Source: a virus. Taken from it: DNA of 26,168 nucleotides. The position numbers and the translations under genes are program-made. The notes beneath the pieces were generated by a model, which ran no database searches, had not been told where the DNA came from, and saw nothing but the letters and a program-made list of their open reading frames with translations. Shown here piece after piece: positions 19,101 through 26,168 of this stretch (positions within the stretch are counted from its first letter, which is position 1; every line of letters begins with the position of its first letter). The stretch is from the IMG/VR virus record IMGVR_UViG_3300026257_000495, positions 1 through 26,168 of that record. One strand, written 5' to 3'.

Positions 19101-21695
19101 CTGAGTTTCAGGCTGGCCCCATTCCCAGGACATATCTCCATTAGACCATCCCTCTACGGATATTGCATCTGCATGTAATATAGGATCTGGATATTTAAAA
19201 ATAGCAGCACCTATATCTTCATTTGTCCACTCCCAAACAGTTAGCTGACTATTGGCTTGGGTTCTTGCCCATATCCATTTACTTGACAATAACTCAGGGG
19301 TTATATATTTTGATTCCCAAAAACTATTCTCTTTATTTACTTTTTCTTTCTTTTCATCATACTTGTAATCATGCCAAATTTTCCAATCATTAGCAGTTCC
19401 TCCGTGACTTACCTCGGTGAGATTCCATATTCCATTATAACGATTGACTGTGCCACTACCACCTTGTGCATAATTTTTTTTCGAATCACCCGTTCTATAT
19501 ACTGTTTTTGAAAATAGGTCATGTTCAATTTTACCTAAAAATCCTGCTTTAGCTCCTATATTATATGCATTTAATCGTAATGTATCACCATGTTCAAACC
19601 CATAAATACTTCTATTATCATTATCAGCTACATCTACATATCTTGAATCTCCAGAACTGACTGATGGTGTAAGTTCATATGTAGTGGAACTCTGCCAATT
19701 TGATCTCCAATTATCACGAATAACATATTCAGTTCCTTCACCTTCTAAAGAATTGGGGCCTTTAATATGGATTAGGGTAAACTGCCAATCAACCTGTAGT
19801 GTAAACTTTAAAGTGTTTTTAGGTTGTTCTGTTTCCGATATCTGATGAAAATTGTGGAAAGGACTTCTGGTATAATGAAACTCTCCCTCGTTTCCATTAT
19901 CTCTAATCGTCATACCAGTACGATTAGTTATCGTCAAATCATCAATTTCTCTTACTTCTTCTGGAATTTCATACTGCCCAATCATAGTTGTATTATGATA
20001 TAACCAATATTCATCTTTTGCCTGTAACGATACTTTTAATTCATTGGATTCAGCGTCCGTAACTCCATGAAATGGACTTTTATGAAACTCTCCCTCGTTT
20101 CCATTATCTCTTATATTAAATGCATCTGTATTATCAACTGGAATATTCTCAAGTGCAATCCTTTCAGTTGATTCTCGTACTATTTCATCTGAAATTACGG
20201 CATCTTTAATGGTAAGTTTACCACCAACCATATTATCAGTAAATCCTTCATCTTCATCTGGTATTATAGTTTCAACATATTCTGAACTTCCGTCATTTTT
20301 AAATGTAATTTTACCAGTAGTTGTAACTTCAATTTCTTCAGTTCTTGGTTTATTTATATAAGGTGTGGGTAATGATGTTAGTGATCCAGGTTCACATTGT
20401 ATATTTGTTATATACCTTCTAGCATTCGGCCCGGCTTCTACAGTATCGGTTTTTCCCAAAAACCATTTAAAATTTCCATCTGCAGATGTTGGTGTTACTC
20501 TTGTATAGTGTCTTTCCCAAGTTCTTCCATTCACTTCCTTAGTTTCACTTATCCCTGTTACTTCAGCACTATCTGATTGGTCTGTAATAAATAATTCTTT
20601 TTCGTGTTCTGGCCACTGGTCATTGTACCATACCCAACAACTTAACACATAAGTTTCACCTTCTGCACCATTTATATCTATTGTATAACTATTTCTGTTT
20701 ACTCCATCTGGTACGGCTTGACCTTTTGTTCGTAAAACATATTTACTATTTCCAGGATTCCAAAAATCTGCAAGTTGGTAATTAGTATCTGATTCAGGAT
20801 GGATAAGTTTACCTGCCAATTTTTGTGATTCAAATGCACCATTATCAACTAAGTTTTCAGATATAGAAAGTTGATCTGTTTCAATTATTGGATTATATTT
20901 TGATATTACTTCTGGAGTTTCTTCAGTATCTATAATAAATGCATCTCGTACAATAAGATTACCACCTATCATTGCCTCATCTAATTTAATATTATTACCA
21001 ACTAAAGTAGCTCTATTATCAAAAGATGTTTCATTGATTTTTTCGCTCTTACCTTGTTCTACTGAAGTAGCTGGATCACTGATTATTATATAAGATTCAC
21101 CACTTATATCAGAATAGGCTAAACAAGTATAACCTAATAATCTAAATTGTTCATGATAATCAAGGTCATTTATTCCTGGATTTGGTCTAAGTCTTAGTTC
21201 AGTTCGAGATGGAGAAACTTCTTGTAACCAATATTTATCATCTTGAATGATAAGTTCTATTTGTTCATCATTCTCGTCCAACAATGGTTCATCCATCGTA
21301 CCAGCATATACTTTACCATCAGTATCTATATAATATGCGCCCTTCCAAATACTTTTATCTACTCTTTTCGTTAAAACTACATTATTTGATCCACCAACTC
21401 GTCTTAAAAAATTATAAACTATTTTATAAGTTCCACGATTGTACCCAAGTCCTCTAACATGACCACCCACATCTAACTCGTCATCAAAAGGATACAAAAG
21501 TTCACCAGAACCCAAATAGTTATCACTATTATCATAAACACAATATTCTATTATATCGGTAGTTAAAGTTCCATAAAGAGCAATAGGATCACCATCATTT
21601 AATCCTTTAGCATTTATCAATTTTAAATCTTTAGGATTAATCCTCGATAATTTTCCACTTAGTGGATCAGCAGTTAAATACTTTTTCTTAGCCAT
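13161..21695 (-). CDS. giant baseplate/tail protein with P2 gpI-like and LamG-like segments (2844 aa)
   Basis: One uninterrupted 2844-codon frame, overlapping the upstream stop as TAATG. Segments by position: 1-700, several beta-rich modules, including SISENLVDNGAFESQK (carbohydrate-binding-module-like) and two copies of IRDNGNEGEFH; about 705-1450, a tandem duplication with FIDQNS, KGA and YGxYGPEGIxWVE in each copy; about 1880-2025, a stretch like phage tail protein I of P2 (IWSRVINNMPYFLKTKGT, then TRAIKGLISCYGIPSS); about 2050-2250, a LamG/concanavalin-like domain (VEFRFRAASGSNQVLVRRG); 2520-2679, five 32-residue repeats. In P2 the wedge genes are W (gp25), J (gp6) and I, and T4 gp7 fills the I role. 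This gene stands in that place, so a gp7/I-type wedge role with added receptor-binding modules is likely. Most of the length has no recognised function. Confidence 0.72.
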   Translation of the reverse strand: MAKKKYLTADPLSGKLSRINPKDLKLINAKGLNDGDPIALYGTLTTDIIEYCVYDNSDNYLGSGELLYPFDDELDVGGHVRGLGYNRGTYKIVYNFLRRVGGSNNVVLTKRVDKSIWKGAYYIDTDGKVYAGTMDEPLLDENDEQIELIIQDDKYWLQEVSPSRTELRLRPNPGINDLDYHEQFRLLGYTCLAYSDISGESYIIISDPATSVEQGKSEKINETSFDNRATLVGNNIKLDEAMIGGNLIVRDAFIIDTEETPEVISKYNPIIETDQLSISENLVDNGAFESQKLAGKLIHPESDTNYQLADFWNPGNSKYVLRTKGQAVPDGVNRNSYTIDINGAEGETYVLSCWVWYNDQWPEHEKELFITDQSDSAEVTGISETKEVNGRTWERHYTRVTPTSADGNFKWFLGKTDTVEAGPNARRYITNIQCEPGSLTSLPTPYINKPRTEEIEVTTTGKITFKNDGSSEYVETIIPDEDEGFTDNMVGGKLTIKDAVISDEIVRESTERIALENIPVDNTDAFNIRDNGNEGEFHKSPFHGVTDAESNELKVSLQAKDEYWLYHNTTMIGQYEIPEEVREIDDLTITNRTGMTIRDNGNEGEFHYTRSPFHNFHQISETEQPKNTLKFTLQVDWQFTLIHIKGPNSLEGEGTEYVIRDNWRSNWQSSTTYELTPSVSSGDSRYVDVADNDNRSIYGFEHGDTLRLNAYNIGAKAGFLGKIEHDLFSKTVYRTGDSKKNYAQGGSGTVNRYNGIWNLTEVSHGGTANDWKIWHDYKYDEKKEKVNKENSFWESKYITPELLSSKWIWARTQANSQLTVWEWTNEDIGAAIFKYPDPILHADAISVEGWSNGDMSWEWGQPETQVFYKTRWAGYHAKWTRGEGRSGGNTIKFIDQNSQFQNPNHTGYTGVGFDENGNQLTDTSRVYSARNNPGLSGDSWQTLEHRAMIVEQYLPVTLATQGIQPGDILKVSWWQKTDTPGKGARVMLSGWRKDLPSPEGSWYSYGENGLRNTTHNWGPGSNFGPEFIPIDKEGVWTKAEFTAVVPEAWDLTKMYHPAYYDADRNIGTQLRVYGNYGPEGIVWVEDIKISFVNSDQPEEVTHIYTVPNFEPSDKLRVNVKNSTGESFGFVSKIEYKGGEYKTGDPYEDYYPDPVTGETKVVNLPGTWKIDGGGALKNNGKPTDADNVLPDLKKSEWLWDADDSVEKSFIWSAIDGIENYIWHYPDPKLRTDAIWPTNWNNGFYNWDLTDNTDRFYHSGWIGHHAKWVDGDGRDGDACMKFIDQNSKFISSNDLTYTGLYGTGLSDDEEISLVHRPMWLYQKLPHTLEDRGIQVGDQLTISWRQKSDTIGKGAAVGLLHRSLDGGQMGFGDDIGINHPAQTDDWLELTDKQWFRYKPVSQEGEWEDVSFDITVDENTIDLEGDSILYVYGQYGPEGILWVEGLQISRTSDIITNSTTPIFSDFVGYIQSVDEKNKLTLTDTYDNFVTTNLYKDNNELNLRSWSTFDNFYVDYTSSLATSTPVYGSLRGEIHGIENNTIILSEGFRSLGEDAGHDFEKNPDGSMLPLDRWFIQYPKDRSEPYSKLLKYGPNEFSLITNFKIDRESYTDYPYSVVYKLYEPLPDAVQEKDFITIVREMAPPLEEVLTLYPFVEEWVSDTVLRTPSFTGTKTTIGEGKTEFKTYDELVSTDVALKEGVENEILSGSLSADINVDHSQFSNFVHFGSVEKRIRNFKYKLELIEQYTDRSASLAGAGSSSAGYLSVVADPNKGSYLNVSGSSGYNPAFTPVSGSLTQVQSWEQKRRDTINSFDKFEKYMFYESSSYLSESIGISYDNSWPKREGAGTYISPYLNYRTTQSVATTWFDNQITSASAYDRENKNRVRSHLPVFVQDDDQNAVFLNFIDMIGHYFDGIWIYIKALTDIHDKRDKLTDGIAKDLLKPIAQSLGWEVHDGKDLVSLKRYIYGMEQSGSETPWQHSITPDRDISREIWSRVINNMPYFLKTKGTTRAIKGLISCYGIPSSILRVMEYGGPALPGVPLDTFLTRKFTKALNFYGASNNTYVQNNTWKTHLSGSSATSRVPDTVEFRFRAASGSNQVLVRRGDDWGIRLKDNSSVDNYGYVSFMLSGSKGYNEVTSSELPVYDGEFWSVMLTRTSASGHTLVTDSTSQNMAYNLHVKKYDAGRSKLIYESSNTLAVSGALGATSQSYNLAYSGSDKTVTIGGPQSTYFGESFSGSMMEYRNWTQPLNTASFDNHVAAPIAFDGNSPSASYLDLITRYSFDDDKDLSVGANNWFRDVSADQSFTSSAIPSGYTSGLASGTDSPTHFSRVVDETKMKVPNLGPSRMSSNKIRIEADSLIDPELRQNPILDFGKSITIPAYDTAPIDSNKLGIFFSPSKAIDEDIILSMPNLDFDQYIGDPRDQYKEQYSGLVEARNLYWKKYSGPNNFWDYLRLLKYYDSSLYEQVRSLIPARANATVGILVEPTILERDKIIIGKEPTFIRQDLHSKIIATQYISESAQYPTYESSINYSHPFRINYHTQETGSFISASSEYIPLDSSINYSNPFKINYYTQETGSFYSASAEYIPLDSRITYGRPYVPNFYTNESGSLISASAEFQNLESLIRYSDPFRPNYYTKESGSFLSASAIYEDLGTNLNIRNPFMLNNRTQMSGSIISMSADFSSWNAPSDTLAANANGTGSFVIKHILERPALYGIGDRDTSGWYGNTFYNSTIQQGAQKSIREEVIMPRYENGVISELNKEVEYHFSSSLSASLGLYYSSSFVLSDFDNKWEHGLGTNRLFYIGCVQDGNTTVSDRGNRYQDETPAVDITITSPTKLVTTDSPSTKLDVV
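13659..14138 (-). repeat. five tandem 32-residue (96-bp) repeats in the giant protein
   Basis: Residues 2520-2679 consist of five exact-length 32-residue units with the pattern x-P-(F/Y)-x4-(F/Y/N)-x-T-x-x-(T/S)-G-S-x-x-S-x-S-(A/S). Units 1 and 2 differ at few positions; units 3 to 5 are progressively more diverged toward the C-terminus. This is a protein repeat, probably fibrous or beta-solenoid. Confidence 0.9.
17360..19560 (-). repeat. tandem duplication of a roughly 330-380-residue module in the giant protein
   Basis: Copy A (about 18425-19560) and copy B (about 17360-18330) share, in order, GFxxKIE, YRTGD/YKTGD, a W-rich stretch, YPDP, GxHAKW, FIDQNS, YTG, a kinase-unrelated KxDTxGKGAxV block (QKTDTPGKGARV and QKSDTIGKGAAV) and YGxYGPEGIxWVE. 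Copy A has extra residues in the middle. Borders are approximate because they are set by eye. Confidence 0.8.
19875..20111. repeat. 30-bp exact direct repeats encoding RDNGNEGEFH
   Basis: Identical 30-bp stretches at 19875-19904 and 20082-20111, 207 bp (69 codons) apart in frame, each encoding the RDNGNEGEFH motif and followed by SPFH. Identity at DNA level in a diverged protein context suggests a recent copying or exchange event. Confidence 0.8.
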
Positions 21696-22150
21696 TATAA
21701 TTCCGTAAACTCTTTATCTATTATCTTCTCATCTGAAGTATCGTAATCAAAATACCCAACACCCCAAGGCTTAACTAATGTATGTAATCTACCTGTAGAT
21801 TGGACTGGTATTTCATTTTTCTCTTTTATTTCCTTAGAAAACTTTTTACCTTTTTTTATTTTTTTTCCTGATTTTTTCTTCTTACCAGATGGTTTTGCCT
21901 TGGACAAATATTGTCTATCCATATTTTTTGATAATCTTGATGGATTAAAACTTAAACCATTGGATCCCTCACCAGGTACTACAGTTTCAAACAATAAAAT
22001 ATTTCCTGTATCTGCATCTCTCAAAGTACCAGTATTTATATCACCATCTAATAATTTTTTTCTTATTAAATCAACATATTTTTTTTCATCTTTTCTAACT
22101 AAGTTTTGATAAAACTCATTTGTTTTTAATGCTTCTGAATCGTATGGCAT
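21695..22150 (-). CDS. small Lys-rich protein between wedge genes (151 aa)
   Basis: Not recognised. The first third is a regular alpha-helical stretch (EFYQNLVRKDEKKYVDLIRK), followed by GDINTGTLRDADTGNILLF. Residues about 82-112 are extremely Lys-rich (GKKKKSGKKIKKGKKFSKEI) and probably disordered. The end returns to an ordered, aromatic stretch (LVKPWGVGYFDYDTSDEK). It starts 3 nt after the DNRLRE-like gene with a GAG-type ribosome site and its TAA overlaps the ATG of the giant protein, so the products are likely made in fixed ratio. The position inside the wedge gene order suggests a baseplate or assembly factor. The Lys-rich stretch could contact DNA, acidic virion surfaces or membrane. 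Confidence 0.68.
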   Translation of the reverse strand: MPYDSEALKTNEFYQNLVRKDEKKYVDLIRKKLLDGDINTGTLRDADTGNILLFETVVPGEGSNGLSFNPSRLSKNMDRQYLSKAKPSGKKKKSGKKIKKGKKFSKEIKEKNEIPVQSTGRLHTLVKPWGVGYFDYDTSDEKIIDKEFTEL

Positions 22151-22153
22151 TTT

Positions 22154-23677
22154 TTATCTCGTTACTTTAAATGAATGTTTCTCATCAAAATATTGAACGG
22201 TTTCATCTGATGTCCCACTTCCACTTACAATCTTATATTCAATTCTATAGAATCTTTCTGCTTGTAATCCATCCATCCACAAGTTGAAATAATTTCCAGT
22301 TGAATCACAACTTATTTTTGAACCACTTCCGTAAGGTACAATTATATCTTCTGAATAGGCGTCCCTAATTTGATACCAACTACTTCCACTTGGTAAATAT
22401 TTAACTGTATTATACCCAGTACTATATCCACTTGTAGAATATGACTTTTCTGGATATCTTTCTCTACCAACCACTCTAAATTTTACTTTTGATTTTTCTT
22501 TGTATTCTGGTCTAAACCCTCTCATATAAAGAACCATATCTTCTAAATGAGTAGATGATAGTGCTGACAGAGAACCTGTTGTCCACTTTGAGTCGTCCCA
22601 AACTACTTCTAATGTTGGTTGATAAATCGTATGGGTTTCCCTACCAAAAAATGAAAAATGGCCGTATTTTGTAGTATTTCCTTCCTCAGCATTTGAATTT
22701 GAGTTTCCTAAACTTCCACTTCGTTTTACCACAAATCCTTCATTTGCTATAGTACCACCTAACCATTTCCATGTAAGATCAGTTACATCCATTCTAACAT
22801 CTGCTGCTTGATGAGAGAAAGATTGTGAAGCTCGGTATCCACTTCCACTAAACCAAGTTCCACCACCACCTGACAATGTAGTAGTCGCATCAGTTCCACC
22901 CTGTAACGCCAGAGTTTTAGTTCCACTAAACGAAAACAATCCTGATGATGAAGCTGCTGCATAATTTGATGTAGTTCCCTTAGAACTTCCAGATAATATC
23001 AGTTTATTAGGTGTACCCGTAACAATACTTGCTGATACTACCAATCCATGTAAAGAACTACTAACATTAATGACATTTCGTAAATTATTAATAGAACCCG
23101 TTACAGTTGATCCAGAAGATACATATATTTCTGTTGAGCTATTATTAAACACAGAAGTTGAACCACTTACAAATACAAAATCAACTCCACCGATAGTAAC
23201 TTCTTGATTATCAAAATCTCCATTTGATATTGTTAAAGTTCCACTTGCAAAAGTATTACCTTGTAGTGTAGAATAAGTTCCCAACCAAGGAGTTGCATTT
23301 GCATCTCCATCTCTATACTTCCAACTTGCCCCATCTACTATGGCTGGATTTGCTTTTGTTCTTCCCGAACCCATATCCCAAGATTGACTTACTGGATATG
23401 CATATAATTTTTGAGATATGTTTAATTCAGATGAATTTGCGTCATATAGATTTAAATAAAACTTTGGATATATTGATGAAGATGGTATTAATCCAGAAGA
23501 TATAGATTTAGAAATATAAGTTAAATCAAACTTTATAAGTGCACGAGAAACATTTACCACCGTCCCATCTGCATTCATATCTTTTCTAACTTCAAGTATC
23601 TCATCAAGTCCTGTATTCATACTTGAACTTACTTCATATATTGTTGTATCCTTCGTTGAGTATTCAAAATAATGCAT
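22154..23677 (-). CDS. DNRLRE-like structural protein with an inserted beta domain (507 aa)
   Basis: The N-terminal part (1-135) and the part from about 270 to 385 together look like one DNRLRE-type beta-sandwich: DTTIYEVSSSMNTG, SRALIKFDLTYIS, YPKFYLNLYDANS, then, after the break, WFSGSGYRASQSFSHQ, VRMDVTDLTWKW, NEGFVVKRSG and TIYQPTLEVVW. Between them, residues about 138-266, sits a separate Ser/Gly/Thr-rich domain (GTLTISNGDFDNQEVTIGGV, SINNLRNVINVSS, PNKLILSGSSKG), a type common in phage tail proteins. The C-terminal 120 residues (FRPEYKEKSKVKFRVVGRER and after) form another beta domain. Start ATG overlaps the gp6 stop (TAATG) with AGGAG upstream. A tail or baseplate component is likely; no enzyme motif is visible. 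Confidence 0.7.
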   Translation of the reverse strand: MHYFEYSTKDTTIYEVSSSMNTGLDEILEVRKDMNADGTVVNVSRALIKFDLTYISKSISSGLIPSSSIYPKFYLNLYDANSSELNISQKLYAYPVSQSWDMGSGRTKANPAIVDGASWKYRDGDANATPWLGTYSTLQGNTFASGTLTISNGDFDNQEVTIGGVDFVFVSGSTSVFNNSSTEIYVSSGSTVTGSINNLRNVINVSSSLHGLVVSASIVTGTPNKLILSGSSKGTTSNYAAASSSGLFSFSGTKTLALQGGTDATTTLSGGGGTWFSGSGYRASQSFSHQAADVRMDVTDLTWKWLGGTIANEGFVVKRSGSLGNSNSNAEEGNTTKYGHFSFFGRETHTIYQPTLEVVWDDSKWTTGSLSALSSTHLEDMVLYMRGFRPEYKEKSKVKFRVVGRERYPEKSYSTSGYSTGYNTVKYLPSGSSWYQIRDAYSEDIIVPYGSGSKISCDSTGNYFNLWMDGLQAERFYRIEYKIVSGSGTSDETVQYFDEKHSFKVTR

Positions 23678-25608
23678 TAGATATCTCCTAAAACTCTACC
23701 CTGAATATCACTATCAGGATATTTAAGTTCAAAAATTGCCGGATCAACAGATGGATATACTACTCCATTATGAGTTGCAGATTTAATATCATATATATTA
23801 TTAGAATATCCCTGTGCGGAACCCCACTTATTAGTAACGATAATTAACTCATCTCTACCAGCCTGTGGTTTTACAACGGAAGCAACTCCTTCAACTGATA
23901 ATAATTCCGAAACAACATCAGCTAAAATTATTGGTTGATTTATTTGCCATTTATCTGCGTGAAAATACACTTTTAATTTATTAACACAATTAAACACCAC
24001 TTCATTCTTATTAAATCCCTTCTTAGTAAAAATAGCAAATCTAATACCAATGTTACATACCCAAGCATCTTTAATTTGTACTGCATCTGTCATCATTCTA
24101 TACTGACTTAAATATGTTTTTACATTTTCTTTCACTGCGTTATTTACATTAACTAATTTTTTATTTTGGTCATATCCCAACATATACATATTTAGTGCTA
24201 ATGGATTAGCCTGATATGTTGTATCTCCCGTATTCTGGTCTATTGCTGCAACTTGTTCATCTTGTATAATATAAACTTTTGCTACATTACCATACTTGGC
24301 TGGTAATGAATATACACGAGTTATAAAATCATCTTTAGTTACTGCTCTACTTTGTGCTTGAAAATAAGCTAATGCATTTGTTCTAACATTTTCAAGTGTT
24401 TCTGCTCCACTCCCTCCCGTTGCGGGTTGTGGGTTTGTTACTGCTACAGAGTTCTGTGAAATTGATTTTAAATTATTATTTAAAGTCACAGAATTATCAA
24501 ACTCTGCATTCATTTGACTAACACTCGTTGTCATTCCTGAAGCTACATTATCACCAACTCCACCACCATAAGAATACTTAATTGTAAGTGTTGTATTAGT
24601 TGGACATTGACCATAAGTTTCTGTGTTTAAAAAATTTGCTGGATCAAATGATGTATCAAGGAAACTTGGTGTTCCTGGTAAATTAGAACCCACATTACTT
24701 GGATTTGGAATAATTTCTTCGTCCGCTCCAGCTGCTACTCCAGAACCAAACCTCATTTCTGTTCTACCATCGGGTCTAATAAAAGTTGTAAATCGTTTTG
24801 ATGTCTTTACAAGTTTTAAAAGGAATGGTGCAAAACTTCTTCCAGAAACTAAATCAGGAGAGTTCTTAGAATTGTTTTGAAAATCTGAATAAACTGTGTC
24901 TTGTGCTAAAAATGGAACTTCATACCATTTGTTTCCATCACTATCCGTTACTGAAATTATTTCTAATACTGGAGTATTTTGTAAGGCTATTCTTTTATAT
25001 TTTTCTGCTGCTCCGAATTGAACATATTCAGTAGTTGTCGTTCCACTAACTGCTTTAATTTTACTCTTTTTCAATAACCACTTACTAACATTACTATTAT
25101 TATCAACCTCATAAATATCATCCTGTCTTGGACTCAATGAACTTGAATCACTAAATATTACATCATCTAATGTTCTAAAAATAGTTCCATTTGTGGAAGT
25201 TACTTGCATTCCTGCTGGTATTGTAAGACAATAATCTTCATCTGGTTGTTGTAAACCATTTGAACTTACTATAGTTGAACTTGCGGGTACAGTTTGAAAA
25301 ACATCTAATTCAACTGTGGCTGGTGAAGATTGTCTTGGTTTATATCCATAACCTTGTGCAATTTCATATATGGTTTTCTTTTCTTCTGCAAATGCTAACA
25401 TACTTTCTTTAAATTGTTCATCAATATAATATGACAAAACATCACCAACATATGATGCCATTTCTATAAACATCATACCTGGATCTGACTCATTAAAATC
25501 ATTATATGTATTCGGAAAGTATGTTTTAGCAAAATCCATTAATCCAGATCTAAACGATGAAAAATCTCTATTTAAATATTTTACTTCTTTACTAACTGCT
25601 TTAGCCAT
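23677..25608 (-). CDS. gp6: baseplate wedge subunit, gp6 / baseplate J family
   Basis: A 643-aa protein; T4 gp6 has 660. The N-terminus has the well-known gp6 pattern LNRDFSSFRSGLMDFAKTY, PNTYNDFNESDPGMMFIEM, YVGDVLSYYIDEQFKES, and then GYKPRQSSPATVEL. The central part contains the baseplate-J core, including ETLENVRTNALAYFQAQSRA with the conserved alanine-rich helix and VTKDDF(I/Y)xRV. The gp6 family forms the dimer at the centre of each baseplate wedge and contacts gp25 and gp7. It follows the gp25-like gene by 11 nt, as in P2 (W then J). GGGAG lies 8 nt before the ATG, and the stop overlaps the next ATG. This is one of the two firmest functional calls here. Confidence 0.93.
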   Translation of the reverse strand: MAKAVSKEVKYLNRDFSSFRSGLMDFAKTYFPNTYNDFNESDPGMMFIEMASYVGDVLSYYIDEQFKESMLAFAEEKKTIYEIAQGYGYKPRQSSPATVELDVFQTVPASSTIVSSNGLQQPDEDYCLTIPAGMQVTSTNGTIFRTLDDVIFSDSSSLSPRQDDIYEVDNNSNVSKWLLKKSKIKAVSGTTTTEYVQFGAAEKYKRIALQNTPVLEIISVTDSDGNKWYEVPFLAQDTVYSDFQNNSKNSPDLVSGRSFAPFLLKLVKTSKRFTTFIRPDGRTEMRFGSGVAAGADEEIIPNPSNVGSNLPGTPSFLDTSFDPANFLNTETYGQCPTNTTLTIKYSYGGGVGDNVASGMTTSVSQMNAEFDNSVTLNNNLKSISQNSVAVTNPQPATGGSGAETLENVRTNALAYFQAQSRAVTKDDFITRVYSLPAKYGNVAKVYIIQDEQVAAIDQNTGDTTYQANPLALNMYMLGYDQNKKLVNVNNAVKENVKTYLSQYRMMTDAVQIKDAWVCNIGIRFAIFTKKGFNKNEVVFNCVNKLKVYFHADKWQINQPIILADVVSELLSVEGVASVVKPQAGRDELIIVTNKWGSAQGYSNNIYDIKSATHNGVVYPSVDPAIFELKYPDSDIQGRVLGDI

Positions 25609-25619
25609 TTTCTTCTCCC

Positions 25620-26048
25620 TTATTCTTTAATAGCTGATTCGAATTGTTCAAAGTCTATTGACACACTTTCGAATCTATCAGGTTCAAATGACAACCCAAA
25701 ATCTATGGCTACATTAACTCTATTATTATCGTGTTCTGGTTGAGTAACTTCTATATTTGTAATATTAATATATGGCAACCATTTTGCAAGTGTATCTCTA
25801 ATTGCCTCCTCTATCCTATCTCCAATTTCTCCATCCATTGGTTCAAATAATATATTCTGTAACAAGGATCCAAAAGCTGGCTGGCCGAGTCTTTCTCCAG
25901 GAACAGTTTTCATTAAATTAATAATATTATATTTTGCCTGTTCAATTGTAGTTTTAGTTTGTTTGAAATATCCTGAATCTGAATATCCCAATGGAAGTTT
26001 TAATCCAATAAAAGTATCTGGATTTAAATCTTTTTCTCTTGCTCCCAT
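25620..26048 (-). CDS. gp25: baseplate wedge subunit, gp25 family (P2 gpW-like)
   Basis: A 142-aa protein, near the size of T4 gp25 (132). It has the family's conserved block: NLMKTVPGERLGQPAFGSLL (45-64) followed by QNILFEPMDGEIGDRIEEAI, where the Glu-x-Arg-type GER motif is the hallmark of the gp25/W fold that plugs into gp6. The N-terminal leader is short and has LPLGYSDSGYFKQT. AAGGAG stands 9 nt before the ATG, 11 nt after the previous gene's stop. gp25 joins the wedge core to the sheath. Despite the old name lysozyme-like for this fold, no enzymatic role is meant. Confidence 0.93.
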   Translation of the reverse strand: MGAREKDLNPDTFIGLKLPLGYSDSGYFKQTKTTIEQAKYNIINLMKTVPGERLGQPAFGSLLQNILFEPMDGEIGDRIEEAIRDTLAKWLPYINITNIEVTQPEHDNNRVNVAIDFGLSFEPDRFESVSIDFEQFESAIKE

Positions 26049-26059
26049 TTATATTCTCC

Positions 26060-26168
26060 TTAATTCCCTATTGCTAACCAATTCATTGTTTGTGTACCAC
26101 TAATATCATCGTCCCTATCAATGGTAAATCCCGTTGTAGTAGGTAATGTTGCTGTTACTGCCCAAGTT
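26060..26168 (-). CDS. C-terminal end of a structural protein, cut by the window edge
   Basis: The frame open from the window edge to TAA at 26060-26062 reads TWAVTATLPTTTGFTIDRDD, then DISGTQTMNWLAIGN. The closing pattern xR..DISG....NWLAIG resembles the end of H-type-lectin-like or tail-fibre domains in phage proteins, where NW(I/L)AxG is common. Only 35 residues are visible. It precedes gp25 by 11 nt, so it is part of the same baseplate operon and is probably a hub, spike or fibre component. Confidence 0.6.
   Translation of the reverse strand, partial: TWAVTATLPTTTGFTIDRDDDISGTQTMNWLAIGN

Overview
The window is one continuous, tightly packed, AT-rich stretch in which every supported gene lies on the minus strand, so it is read from right to left. 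Gene content points to a T4-like (contractile-tailed) marine-type phage: baseplate wedge proteins of the gp25 and gp6 families stand at the right end, a long tail/virion-structure block fills the middle, and a gp61-like primase with a PD-(D/E)xK nuclease stands at the left end. Signal peptides ending in FGQ or NGQ and a lipoprotein starting CDD suggest a Gram-negative host, perhaps of the Bacteroidota/Marinimicrobia type. The host call is weak inference.

Layout in transcription order: (1) 26168-13161, baseplate module: the C-terminus of a structural protein, gp25-like, gp6-like, a DNRLRE-like protein carrying an inserted domain, a small Lys-rich protein, and a giant 2844-residue protein with a P2 gpI-like segment, a LamG-like segment and several internal repeats. 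The order W(gp25)-J(gp6)-I is the classical wedge order. (2) 13052-8960, a virion accessory block: four tandem paralogues sharing an N-terminal domain (KKG...KFALxDDEIDYxLW), a PKD-domain protein with a Gly/Pro/Lys tail, a SET-domain protein and a free-standing copy of a small C-terminal module. (3) 8910-5596, three tandem paralogous structural proteins. (4) 5533-1935, an envelope cassette: a minimal MscS-like membrane protein, an outer-membrane barrel candidate, a lipoprotein, a small membrane protein with a very basic tail, a tail-anchored-like protein with an MshEN-like (c-di-GMP-binding family) domain and a coiled coil, and an exported thioredoxin-fold protein without its CxxC. (5) 1935-1, a HExxH protein with a T4-type capsid-targeting-like N-terminus, a nuclease, a primase, a small unknown, and the first codons of another gene.

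The most unusual points are: a PKD domain whose first strand motif (PPVAxFxM) is absent from its own ORF but present five times in the two ORFs just upstream, the last copy being in the same frame and separated only by stop codons; a SET lysine-methyltransferase-like gene inside the structural block beside proteins with GKGKG tails; the envelope cassette with an MshEN-like sensor; and a TATAAATAT motif found in most of the longer intergenic gaps, but in the orientation opposite to all genes. All homology calls are by eye from sequence motifs; no search was run.
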